Source: Amphibalanus amphitrite
Taxonomy: Eukaryota > Arthropoda > Thecostraca > Balanomorpha > Balanidae
Assembly: GCF_019059575.1 (NCBI RefSeq)
Contig: NW_024882884.1
Span: forward strand, 108,731 to 172,730
Direction: 5' to 3'
Length of the DNA stretch: 64,000 bases
The translations under genes were made by a program, and so were the position numbers. Of the stretch, positions 55,705 to 64,000 are shown piece by piece (position 1 is the stretch's first letter; the number at the start of each line of letters is the position of its first letter). Under the pieces are notes generated by a model. It ran no database searches. It was not told the origin of the DNA and worked only from the letters and a program-made list of their open reading frames with translations.

Positions 55705-58700
55705 TCAAGTTGTGTGCCTGGTGCTTTCATTTGTGACTGTTATGAGCCTAAGAATTTTACGCGAATGAGAGCAAGTGCTGTTGAGCAGGAATTTGATTGT
55801 GTCCACAATTCCATCATTCATACAAGAGCCACGAATAAGCTCACCATCAACATTGCCACATGCTATGTTCATTGTAACTTCAAAATTATTATTTCCGAGG
55901 CTATGTGTAAAGCTCAAGAATGATCCGTCTAACTCTGAAGGCGTAGTAGCTAGAACAGCAAGGCTGCGAATCATTATCTGCTTAAGCCTATGATCCGAGC
56001 GAAACAGATGAGCAAAGCCGCGAAGCGTAAGCGATCGGAGAAGCTCTTGAACCTTAGGAATGCCAAGCGCTGACATTAGGGCAGAATGATGGGCATACAC
56101 AGGGAGCCCAATGGCTGCCTTTATACTAGAAGATTGAAATAATTCCAGGTTACTTATGTCAGCAGCTCTCAGTGGAGCAACGATGCTCCCAGATGTCAAA
56201 GAAGGGGCTACAATCGTGCGCCATAGAAAAGCTTTGTCTAAAGCAGATATAGCCTTGCTAAACATTCCTGCAGGTGTGAGCCCGTAAAAAGCTCCACGGG
56301 CACGTCTTACTCGAGACCGCGCATGCGCTGAGCCACGTAAATCAGTGCTGATGGTCACACCTAGATGCTGTGTTTCAGAGCGGATAGATAACTGCTGACC
56401 GGCCAACTGCCATGTAGGCAGCTCAGCTAAATGTTCAGCACCAAAGACAAGGCAATGACTTTTAGTTTTAGACTGATCAGGGTGAGTGAATTCGAGTCTC
56501 CAAGTGCCCGCGAACTCCCCCACAATGCTTAAAAGATGGCCAAGACTCATGGAGTTCGTAGAAACAAGCATTATGTCGTCAGCGTAACAGATCGAGGGGA
56601 CATGATATCCCATTAGTTCAGCCCCAAGTCCACTATGATCAAGAGTCTGTATTAAGGGACGAAAAAATATGTTAGCCAGTACTGGGGAAAGGATGGCCCC
56701 TTGCCTCGTTCCACGTTCTAGTGGGAAACTGTCGGAACGAATGCCCATAAAGTCAATTTTGGCAGTAAGCTTGCGATACCACGAGAGAAGCAGACACCAC
56801 GAGCGATTCTCAAGCAGATCAAGAAGACGATAGAAAAGACCGTCATGCCAAATGCGGTCAAAACACTTTCTGGCGTCTAAATTAGCGACGAATACAGGAG
56901 ATCCCCTTCTTAGGTGCCACTGGACAGTCTCAGAAAACAAAAGAGAGGCTTCGGCTGTTCCACGCTGTGGAACAAATCCAAACTGTAGATCGTGTGGAAC
57001 GAACGATGTTTCAATTTCCTCTAAAACCATTATCTCTAACAATTTAGAGAAAGTTGAAATAAGTGAAATTGGTCTATAATTGTCCATATCACTTGGGTCA
57101 AGTCCAGTTCTTTTAAGCAAAGGCTTGATGATGCTGGTTGCAAATGATGAAGGGACATCCAATCTAGCAAAGCAAGCTGTAAGGAGGTGAGCTAACATGG
57201 CAAGCAGTTCAGGCGTGGAGCCATACAGCAGGTGCTCTGTGGTGATTCCGTCTGCTCCTGGAGCAGAATTACGCCTAAGGCGCAATATAAATCGGGAAAC
57301 ATCCGATGCGGTAACAATACGAGGTTCGTCACCATTGCACCCAGCCTCTAAACGAGCAGATACAGCATCGCGGATCCAGTGCTGGTTTGGTGACAATTCA
57401 GCTACATTGTCCTGATGAATACGAGAAAAATGGGATCTGAAGCTGTCTGCGTCTACGGAGCATTCAGCAACCGTCACACCTCTCCGAGCTCTACTAACAT
57501 GTCGCCAAAAGGAGCCTAAACTTTCCCCACGGCGAAGCTTGTGTAACAGCCGTGCCTCATGATCAATTTTCGATCGAGACGCATGCTTCCGCTCGCGCCG
57601 GTAGGCCCGTCTTGCTTCGCGATAGCAGTTATGCACATGCGTGTATAGCCGCTTACCAGATTCATGCCAGAGGTAAAGCCAAAACCGGGCTCTATCACGC
57701 GCTGAGGAAACGCGGGGGTTCCACCATTTTTTAGCAGGACGTCTCGGCTTTGCACACCCAGAGTCACGAGCTGCAGCATGAATGCAAGAGCTGATAAATG
57801 TATCTAATCTATCCAGTTCTATAGAGCTGCCTAATTGTGGCGAAGCTACCAAGTAAGTCGCAAGTAACGTTTTATAATGGTCAATAGCTTCTTCAGAATT
57901 CCAAATAGGGACATAAGAGAGGACAGAGGGATCAAATCTGCGAACTGGAAGGCAAGATACAGCAGCAAGTCGCAAATGTAGACTTAATTTGGCAATGACT
58001 GGGAGGTGAGGGCTGAGGTTATCAATTGATGAGCTTAGAATCATACAATTCGTTAGAGATGGAAGCAAACACTGTGGCACAACAATGTGATCAATGTGTG
58101 AGGAGCCGCCTGCCCTATCATAAGTGACAGACTGTTTCTGAGGAAACTGGAATTCGGACACAACCAAATGGTGATCATCAAGTAGCTCCTGCATAAGAGC
58201 GCTGAGTGGTGAGAAACCACGCAAATTCTGCCAGCCGTTAGGCCTGTGAACACTGGCCAATCTTGGTAAGGCGCAGTTAAAATCCCCTACAAGAAGCACA
58301 GGGGATGCAGAGCGATATGCGGTAATAATTGCATCTAGTTTGCCTAGCAATTCAGCGTAACGTAATTTGCTGTCACCAGTCGAGTCCCAGAATGGCATAT
58401 AACACCCAATTACCGTCAAACAAGGACCCGAATTATCATATACAGTGACGCCACATAGCCTTACATCTTCACACAGTACTTGGCGGTAGCACAGCCCAGG
58501 GCGACCGCGACAAATAAATGCTACCCCTCCGTGTCGTCTACCAGCATAGGGACCAGGCGGGTGTTCCATGGCTGATTCTTGTACACAAAAGTAATTGCCT
58601 TGGCGATGTTCAAGAAGCAGCCTAGGCAACATACATTGTTCTGAACTGGCTAGCCAAGTTTCGCATAGAAACAATAAATCGCATTGGTTGATAAGTGTGC

Positions 58701-58848
58701 AGACGTAAGGAACAGCCGACAAAAAACCTTCACAATTATATGTGCCTATGGTGAAGGGGATGTTCTCAGTTCCAAACCTGGATTGGCCGCTCGTTGCGCT
58801 GGGCCCCTCGCCGACTGCCACTGTTTGAGTACTGAGGCACTCTGCCAC
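55705..58848 (-). CDS. Endonuclease-reverse transcriptase (ORF2)
   Basis: 1047 codons without interruption. N-terminal AP-type endonuclease: IGTYNCEGF, DLLFLCETWL, PVLLVGDFNCAL and SSHIDHIVVP supply the expected Asn, Glu, Asp and His residues. RT domain: NSAPGADGITTEHL, MDNYRPISLISTFSKLLE, VANLDARKCFDRIWH, RGTRQGAILSPVLANIFF and the catalytic ICYADDIMLV. The ORF ends in a non-LTR-type C-terminal region without RNase H. The intact frame suggests that this copy is young. It nicks target DNA and primes reverse transcription at the cut (known for the class). Clade not assigned. Confidence 0.92.
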   Translation of the reverse strand: MAECLSTQTVAVGEGPSATSGQSRFGTENIPFTIGTYNCEGFLSAVPYVCTLINQCDLLFLCETWLASSEQCMLPRLLLEHRQGNYFCVQESAMEHPPGPYAGRRHGGVAFICRGRPGLCYRQVLCEDVRLCGVTVYDNSGPCLTVIGCYMPFWDSTGDSKLRYAELLGKLDAIITAYRSASPVLLVGDFNCALPRLASVHRPNGWQNLRGFSPLSALMQELLDDHHLVVSEFQFPQKQSVTYDRAGGSSHIDHIVVPQCLLPSLTNCMILSSSIDNLSPHLPVIAKLSLHLRLAAVSCLPVRRFDPSVLSYVPIWNSEEAIDHYKTLLATYLVASPQLGSSIELDRLDTFISSCIHAAARDSGCAKPRRPAKKWWNPRVSSARDRARFWLYLWHESGKRLYTHVHNCYREARRAYRRERKHASRSKIDHEARLLHKLRRGESLGSFWRHVSRARRGVTVAECSVDADSFRSHFSRIHQDNVAELSPNQHWIRDAVSARLEAGCNGDEPRIVTASDVSRFILRLRRNSAPGADGITTEHLLYGSTPELLAMLAHLLTACFARLDVPSSFATSIIKPLLKRTGLDPSDMDNYRPISLISTFSKLLEIMVLEEIETSFVPHDLQFGFVPQRGTAEASLLFSETVQWHLRRGSPVFVANLDARKCFDRIWHDGLFYRLLDLLENRSWCLLLSWYRKLTAKIDFMGIRSDSFPLERGTRQGAILSPVLANIFFRPLIQTLDHSGLGAELMGYHVPSICYADDIMLVSTNSMSLGHLLSIVGEFAGTWRLEFTHPDQSKTKSHCLVFGAEHLAELPTWQLAGQQLSIRSETQHLGVTISTDLRGSAHARSRVRRARGAFYGLTPAGMFSKAISALDKAFLWRTIVAPSLTSGSIVAPLRAADISNLELFQSSSIKAAIGLPVYAHHSALMSALGIPKVQELLRSLTLRGFAHLFRSDHRLKQIMIRSLAVLATTPSELDGSFLSFTHSLGNNNFEVTMNIACGNVDGELIRGSCMNDGIVDTIKFLLNSTCSHSRKILRLITVTNESTRHTT

Positions 58849-59683
58849 CTCTCTGGCGAAACCCGCTGCCTCCGTTGGGGCGGGACTGGTGCAGCTGGCG
58901 TCGAGGTGCAGTTGGAGCGCTCGATGATGGAAATGGCTGATGCTGTGCTGTTTCCTCGATCAATGGACTCACTTTAAGGCCCAAGGGCCAGTGAGCCGCC
59001 TCCAGGACTTGAGATGAGTCACTTGAATCAACGTCGATGCGGTAAGACTTAGTCCCCGCAACAGCTTCGCTATAGGTAGTCACTTGCGTTAGGTTGCGTA
59101 AGGACGTCACCCGCTGCGTGACCATGCTGTGCACCTGACTGTCGGTAGCCTCTCTTCGAATTCCCTCGATGAGGAACGGTACAGTTGTGGGGTGCACAGG
59201 GTTAGGCGGTTCAGCAACCAACTCAGATCGCTGCCCCGTGCCCGTGACTGGTGTCGGCCGGCTTATAGGAGGATCCCGTGATACGCTCTCTTCATGTAAC
59301 TGGCTGTGCAGCTGCTCACGGAAAGGTGCAGATCGCGAGCTAACTGAGCTCACGGGCTCGTCCTCATGATAGCCGTGGGTTTGTCGGCTCCATAGAGTGG
59401 GCCTGGGGTGCACATAGCGACCCTGGTCCGCGCTCTCCTGTGGATGTCGTGTTTCCTGACGCCGACGAGAGCTGACTTCTGTCGAGGAAGCAGGAGCTGC
59501 TCGGTTATACTTCAGCGGCTTCTCAGTCCACGAACGCACGCGCAGCCCAGTAGGCCAGTTTGCTGAATTCAGCACTTGAGAGCTCGCTGCATGGTCAACC
59601 TCAATACGATAGGCTTTAGTTCCTGCGGCAACTCCACTGTGTCGAGCAACTTGATAAAAGTAATAAACTGTTATAATAAACAA
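58766..59683 (-). CDS. ORF1 protein of the retrotransposon
   Basis: 305 codons, probably lacking the true N-terminus: the listed Met is in flanking-like AT-rich sequence. Two copies of one motif are visible: GTKAYRIEVDHAASSQVL with WPTGLRV (residues about 22-50) and GTKSYRIDVDSSDSSQVL with WPLGLKV (about 209-236). Between them is a Ser/Thr/Pro/Arg-rich stretch. The C-terminus is Gly/Arg-rich (GFRQRGGRVPQYSNSGSRRG), suggesting RNA binding, as expected of an ORF1 nucleic-acid chaperone (inference). Confidence 0.75.
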   Translation of the reverse strand: MFIITVYYFYQVARHSGVAAGTKAYRIEVDHAASSQVLNSANWPTGLRVRSWTEKPLKYNRAAPASSTEVSSRRRQETRHPQESADQGRYVHPRPTLWSRQTHGYHEDEPVSSVSSRSAPFREQLHSQLHEESVSRDPPISRPTPVTGTGQRSELVAEPPNPVHPTTVPFLIEGIRREATDSQVHSMVTQRVTSLRNLTQVTTYSEAVAGTKSYRIDVDSSDSSQVLEAAHWPLGLKVSPLIEETAQHQPFPSSSAPTAPRRQLHQSRPNGGSGFRQRGGRVPQYSNSGSRRGAQRNERPIQVWN

Positions 59684-60242
59684 TAATAAACTGTTAAGAA
59701 ATCATCGGAACTTGCAGTTTATCGGTTACAGCTTCCCGAAGGTATTCACAGCAACACCACAATGAGTTATATCAACTGCACACATTTTCTCTTCAAAAGT
59801 CAATAGATTGTCGTTATCACAGCTGTGAATGCTTTTCGCTCGCATTGTTGATATATTTCTAATGCTCGCTTGCTTTTAACACGCTAATAAATTTAAAAGG
59901 TTTTCTAATTTTATCATTCATTCAGTTGCATGGGATCTTTTACCACATCAGTCGTCAACTACCTATAGGTATTCTGAACTTTTTTTTTACAATAGCTTAT
60001 TGTGCCGATCCCTCCTTCATCAACGCTCCTCTCAATTGGCTTTGTCCAAGCCGTTTGCCGATGTCTCACGATGTTTCCCCATCTTGCCCCGTATACCAGA
60101 TCTAGGGAAGTGCTCAACTTTTTTAGAAAAGTCTCTAGATCAACGATCTCGTCCGTTTGCTCCCGTTCTCGCAATTTACGATGTTGAACGGTCGTAGTGG
60201 GAACGCGGCCTTAGATTAACGGAAATTTCTGAGTATGAGCAG
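59684..60242. other. AT-rich flank and shared repeat end
   Basis: aataaactgtta is repeated near 59664-59694. The stretch at about 60173-60211 is the complement of the small inverted-repeat element end at 49235. No gene seen. Confidence 0.45.
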
Positions 60243-60805
60243 CCGGCCGGCCGGCCGGCCGTGCGGACGCTTTTGCGAGGCTCATATCTCAGCAACCACT
60301 TGACCGATTTACATGCAGTAACTTTTGTAGGGTAGCTTCATTCCTTCTACCAAGTATTGGACTATTCCCGATGCATGTGGGTGACCCCTTATGCGCGTGC
60401 CACGTGCAAAACGGAGAGGTGTCAGTTTTGTAATTGTTGCAAATTGCAATATCTCGGTAACTACTGGGCCGATTACGCTGAAAGTTGGCATGTAGGTAGG
60501 CACCCACTAGGCAATGCATATCCATGTGCCAGAGTTGGGGTGCTGCTGCACGTGCGCACGTGCAGGGGTCGTTTCCAGATCTCGAGAACGGCTGGACCGA
60601 TTGCGCTCAAGTTTGGTACACAGTTGGGGACCGGCTAGTATGGTGCCGTGCAAAAGTCAGTTGCGACCCACTTTGCACGTGCGCACGTGCAGGGTGCCGC
60701 TTCCAGATCTCGAGAACGGCTGGGCCGATTGTGCTCAAATTTGGCACATCGCTAGAGACCGGTTAGTAGGATGCCGTGCGCAAGTCAGTTTGAGGTACCC
60801 CTCGA
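60243..60805. repeat. GGCC run followed by tandem ~127-bp repeats
   Basis: ggccggccggccggcc at about 60244-60261. Two close units then start at 60548 and 60675 with gcacgtgcgcacgtgc, each containing ccagatctcgagaacggctg and a tttgg-ac motif. Two more degenerate units are suggested by atctcagcaaccacttgacc near 60287 and atctcggtaactactgggcc near 60450. Confidence 0.75.
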
Positions 60806-60989
60806 AATTTCGCAAGTGCAAGGCCCACCCTCTCGCTCGCTCCGTCGGTCGCCCCAAAAGGCGTTATACTGGTAATTCATGTTTCAGCAGTGTAGGATTG
60901 TTCCTACATTCTGAACTGGCAAAAACCACTGTTCAAACATCACTGTTCTAAAAGAAAGACCCATGGGCCATGGTAGATGCTCGTGTTGT

Positions 60990-61172
60990 TATTAGACGTT
61001 TTCACGACGGGCTATCCGGCGAATGAATATAATTTGATCAACTCTGCACCTAATCTCTCTTACAGCAAATATCTTCATTTTATGAATTTATTTCAGTGTT
61101 TTAATCGATGATACTCTCTGATAATATGACAAAGCAGGCATATAAGCAATTAGGCCGCTGTGAAAACGGCTA

Positions 61173-61175
<3 letters not shown>
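60990..61175 (-). mobile_element. MITE related to the one at 44303
   Basis: Inverted ends ttagacgttttcacgacgg and ccgctgtgaaaacggctatta. The interior is the complement of the inner part of the 44303-44585 element (gcaaatatcttcattttatg, gatgatactctctgataata). Confidence 0.68.
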
Positions 61176-61208
<33 letters not shown>

Positions 61209-61225
61209 TCTATATATATATATAT

Positions 61226-61271
<46 letters not shown>
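61175..61271. repeat. (AT)n microsatellite
   Basis: About 97 bases of AT dinucleotides with small breaks, directly abutting the MITE end and about 120 bases upstream of the start codon at 61390. Confidence 0.95.
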
Positions 61272-61273
<2 letters not shown>

Positions 61274-61389
61274 TCTATAGTATGTAATTTCAGTTTCAAC
61301 TTTTTCAGAGTTCTGTGTTTAAGCTCAGACATTGCTCGGCCAGCACCAAGAGGCAACTGCGACCACTTCCACTCAGTGCAACATCCGGC

Positions 61390-63993
61390 ATGGCTGCCGG
61401 TCGCCACCTCCCGGGGCTGCTGTTGGTCTACCTGGTGATGGCAGCAGTATTCAGCACGGCATATCGCTCCTCAGAAGAAAGATACTCGGTGTGCAACACG
61501 CGCTGCTGCAAGGTGGAGCCCAACTGCTCGGCCGCCCTGCACGTCGCCTGCCGCTGCCACTTCGCCAAACGGGTATGATATCAATTTATTCATTTAGCGC
61601 AAGTACATAACTTTGTGCACTTTGATCGAAATAATTTGATCCATTCGCTCTAAAACGACAAACCACGATAATTTTATATCAAAGTGTGGCTCCAGACATC
61701 ATGAAAATTCCCCGCGTTTTGGCATTGCTTTGATTTTCTTGTTCCAGCATCATCAAGCCTTTGCTTAAAAGAACTGGACTTGACCCAAGTGATATGGACA
61801 ATTATAGACCAATTTCACTTATTTCAACTTTCTCTAAATTGTTAGAGGTAATGGTTTTAGAGGAAATTGAAACATCGTTCGTTCCACACGATCTACAGTT
61901 TGGATTTGTTCCACAGCGTGGAACAGCCGAAGCCTCTCTTTGTTTTCTGAGACTGTCCAGTGGCACCTAAGAAGGGGATCTCCTGTATTCGTCGCCAATT
62001 TAGACGCCAGAAAGTGTTTTGACCGCATTTGGCATGACGGTCTTTTCTTTCGTCTTCTTGATCTGCTTGAGAATCGCTCGTGGTGTCTGCTTCTCTCGTG
62101 GTATCGCAAGCTTACTGCCAAAATTGACTTTATGGGCATTCGTTCCGATAGTTTCCCACTAGAACGTGGAACGAGGCAGGGGGCCATCCTTTCCCCAGTA
62201 CTGGCTAAATATTTTTTCGTCCCTTAATACAGACTCTTGATCATAGTGGACTTGGGGCTGAACTAATGGGATATCATATCCCCTCGATCTGTTACGCTGA
62301 CGACATAATGCTTGTTTCTACGAACTCCATGAGTCTTGGCCATCTTTTAAGCATTGTGGGGGAGTTCGCGAGCACTTGGAGACTCGAATTCACTCACCTG
62401 ATCAGTCTAAAACTAAAAGTCATTGCCTTGTCTTTGGTGCTGAACATTTAGCTGAGCTGCCTACGTGGCAGTTGGCCGGTCAGCAGTTATCTATCCGCTC
62501 TGAAAACAGCATCTAGGTGTGACCATCAGCACTGATTTACGTGGCTCAGCGCATGCGCGGTCTCGAGTAAAACGTGCCCGTGGAGCTTTTTACGGGCTCA
62601 CACCTGCAGGAATGTTTAGCAAGGCTATTTCTGCTTTAGACAAAGCTTTTCTATGGCGCACGATTGTAGCCCCTTCTTTGACATCTGGGAGCATCGTTGC
62701 TCCACTGAGAGCTGCTGACATAAGTAACCTGGAATTATTTCAATCTTCTAGTATAAAGGCAGCCATTGGGCTCCCTGTGTATGCTCATCATTCTGCCCTA
62801 ATGTCAGCGCTTGGCATTCCTAAGGTTCAAGAGCTTCTCCGATCGCTTACGCTTCGCGGCTTTGCTCATCTGTTTCGCTCGGATCATAGGCTTAAGCAGA
62901 TAATGATTCGCAGCCTTGCTGTTCTAGCTACTACGCCTTCAGAGTTAGACGGATCATTCTTGAGCTTTACACATAGCCTCGGAAATAATAATTTTGAAGT
63001 TACAATGAACATAGCATGTGGCAATATTGATGGTGAGCTTATTCGTGGCTCTTGTATGAATGATGGAATTGTGGACACAATCAAATTCCTGCTCAACAGC
63101 ACTTGCTCTCATTCGCGTAAAATTCTTAGGCTCATAACAGTCACAAATGAAAGCACACAGGCGCACAACTTGAACTAAAGTATGCTATCAATGGTTTTAG
63201 AATGTCCAATGATTGGCTCTTGTGAATGTCCTTGCGTGGCCTAGCATTGTTCTGCAGGCATTAATGTATGTACCTACCTGGCCCATGTATATGTACTGCT
63301 ACTTGTTATAACTGTCACCTCACCTTGTCACCTCACATTGTGTGTGTGATGCAAATAAATGTGATGATGTGATGATGATAGGAGCATATTCCCTTGAATT
63401 TAGGTTAGTTTGTAAAAAACAGTCATAAAAGCAAATGCTTTTTTGTGTTGTGCGCGTTGTTATTGAAACTAATTTTGATGGGTACGTGACAAATATACCA
63501 ATTTTCATTTCAGGTCGTTTTACGTGACGGAGACTTCCCGCCGTCGGTGGAGACCATCTACTTCTACGGAGTGCGCAACCTCACAATAACAGAGAACGCG
63601 CTGTTGAACCTGCCCTCCCTGACCCGAGTCGAGCTGCGCCAGATCGAATGGATGAAGGTGCTCTCGAATGGACTGGCGCTGAACAGCAACTCCTCACTCG
63701 CCTTTCTTGCCATCGACTCTGTGCGCCATATGAAACTGGAGGCCGGCGCCTTCTCGGGACACTGGGACACAGAAGCCAAACTAAGGATTGGATACGTGTC
63801 GTCACTGGTCCTCAGTCAGAACACGTTCAGCTTCCAGTCTTCACCTCATATACCCAGCCTAGTCATTGAACATGCAACACTACAGGATATCGAACCAATG
63901 GCATTCAATGCGTCTTTAGAGTTTCTGACTCTGAAGGACGTTGAGATCAAGATGGCAGAAGGAACGGCTTTGGTGGAAGCATCCAGGCTTTGA
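61390..63993 (+). CDS. Secreted leucine-rich-repeat-like protein (5' part)
   Basis: Exon 1, 61390-61572, encodes a signal peptide (GLLLVYLVMAAVFSTAY) and a Cys-rich cap, CNTRCCKVEPNC then CRCHF. The donor GTATGA joins in phase 0 to exon 2 at 63514 (acceptor tttcatttcag). Exon 2 gives about 159 residues of irregular LRR-like sequence: LPSLTRVELRQI, NSSLAFLAIDSV, IPSLVIEHATL and SLEFLTLKDVEI show the leucine spacing, with N-glycosylation-type Asn sites. The frame meets TGA at 63991-63993, seven bases before the window end. Either the protein is short (about 220 residues) or a donor before the stop leads to further exons outside. Intron 1 hosts a retrotransposon fragment. Function unknown; likely extracellular. 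Confidence 0.7.
61742..63382 (+). mobile_element. 5'-truncated, decayed LINE copy in intron 1
   Basis: Starts at ccagcatcatcaagcc, which equals an internal point of the full element (complement near 57123-57140), and runs to the same 3' end (tgcaaataaatgtgatgatg, then GAT triplets to about 63382). RT frame pieces are at 61761-61970, 61940-62227, 62266-62451 and 62519-63178, separated by small frameshifting deletions (for example near 61940 and 62505). It keeps SICYADDIMLV. It lies in the same direction as the host gene. Confidence 0.88.
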
Positions 63994-64000
63994 GCATGGA

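Larger units (their letters stand above)
55495..59683 (-). mobile_element. Non-LTR retrotransposon with ORF1 and EN-RT ORF2
   Basis: Minus-strand element. The 3' end near 55495-55525 is a GAT/ATG triplet tail after tgcaaataaatgtgatg (read on the minus strand). It has an ORF1 (58766-59683) overlapping ORF2 (55705-58848) by about 80 bases in another frame. The 5' end is unclear; ORF1 lacks a convincing start, so a 5' truncation near 59690 is possible. A closely similar but damaged copy is at 61742-63382 on the plus strand. Confidence 0.88.

Overview
The window is animal nuclear DNA: spliced genes with GT/AG introns, AATAAA signals, many microsatellites and dense DNA transposons and non-LTR retrotransposons. 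Nothing bacterial was seen. An arthropod, perhaps a crustacean, would fit the mixture, but that is an impression and not shown by the sequence.

Layout. (1) 0.2-2.3 kb, minus strand: two exons of an unrecognised Pro/Arg-rich protein. (2) 3.8-18.4 kb: a tandem segmental duplication. A small four-exon gene of unknown function occurs twice (6.87-8.82 and 14.22-17.31 kb), separated and bounded by three copies of a spacer repeat (R). Two non-LTR retrotransposons interrupt this block (4.4-6.5 kb minus; 9.5-12.8 kb plus), and a TTAA-flanked element sits in intron 2 of the second gene copy. Because the units are paralogous, each insertion can be compared with an uninterrupted counterpart. (3) 19.1-23.5 kb, minus: a six-exon WSCD-like sulfotransferase, head to head with (4) 24.1-29.5 kb, plus: a complete seven-exon palmitoyl-protein thioesterase 1 gene. 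(5) 29.9-50.9 kb: no protein gene recognised; it holds GC-rich stretches, microsatellites, several MITEs, a tRNA-like sequence and two more TTAA elements. (6) 50.9-52.4 kb: an intronless, broken DDX51-like DEAD-box helicase copy, flanked at a distance by inverted repeats. (7) 55.5-59.7 kb, minus: a non-LTR retrotransposon with ORF1 and an endonuclease/RT ORF2; a 5'-truncated plus-strand relative (61.7-63.4 kb) sits in the first intron of (8) a secreted leucine-rich-repeat-like gene starting at 61.39 kb.

The most novel signal is a family of three non-autonomous elements (15.2-16.4, 30.0-31.1 and 47.4-48.3 kb). Each is flanked by TTAA and starts with CCC/CCT. Each has a G-run/C-run hairpin near both ends, a second copy of the terminal motif at one end only, and an interior rich in AGGTCA/TGACCT words. 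The TTAA target resembles that of piggyBac elements, but no transposase is present here. The gene copy without the insertion still carries one intact TTAA at the equivalent point. The second main signal is the tandem gene pair, which is nearly identical from exon 1 through intron 2 and clearly diverged from exon 3 onward, suggesting gene conversion.
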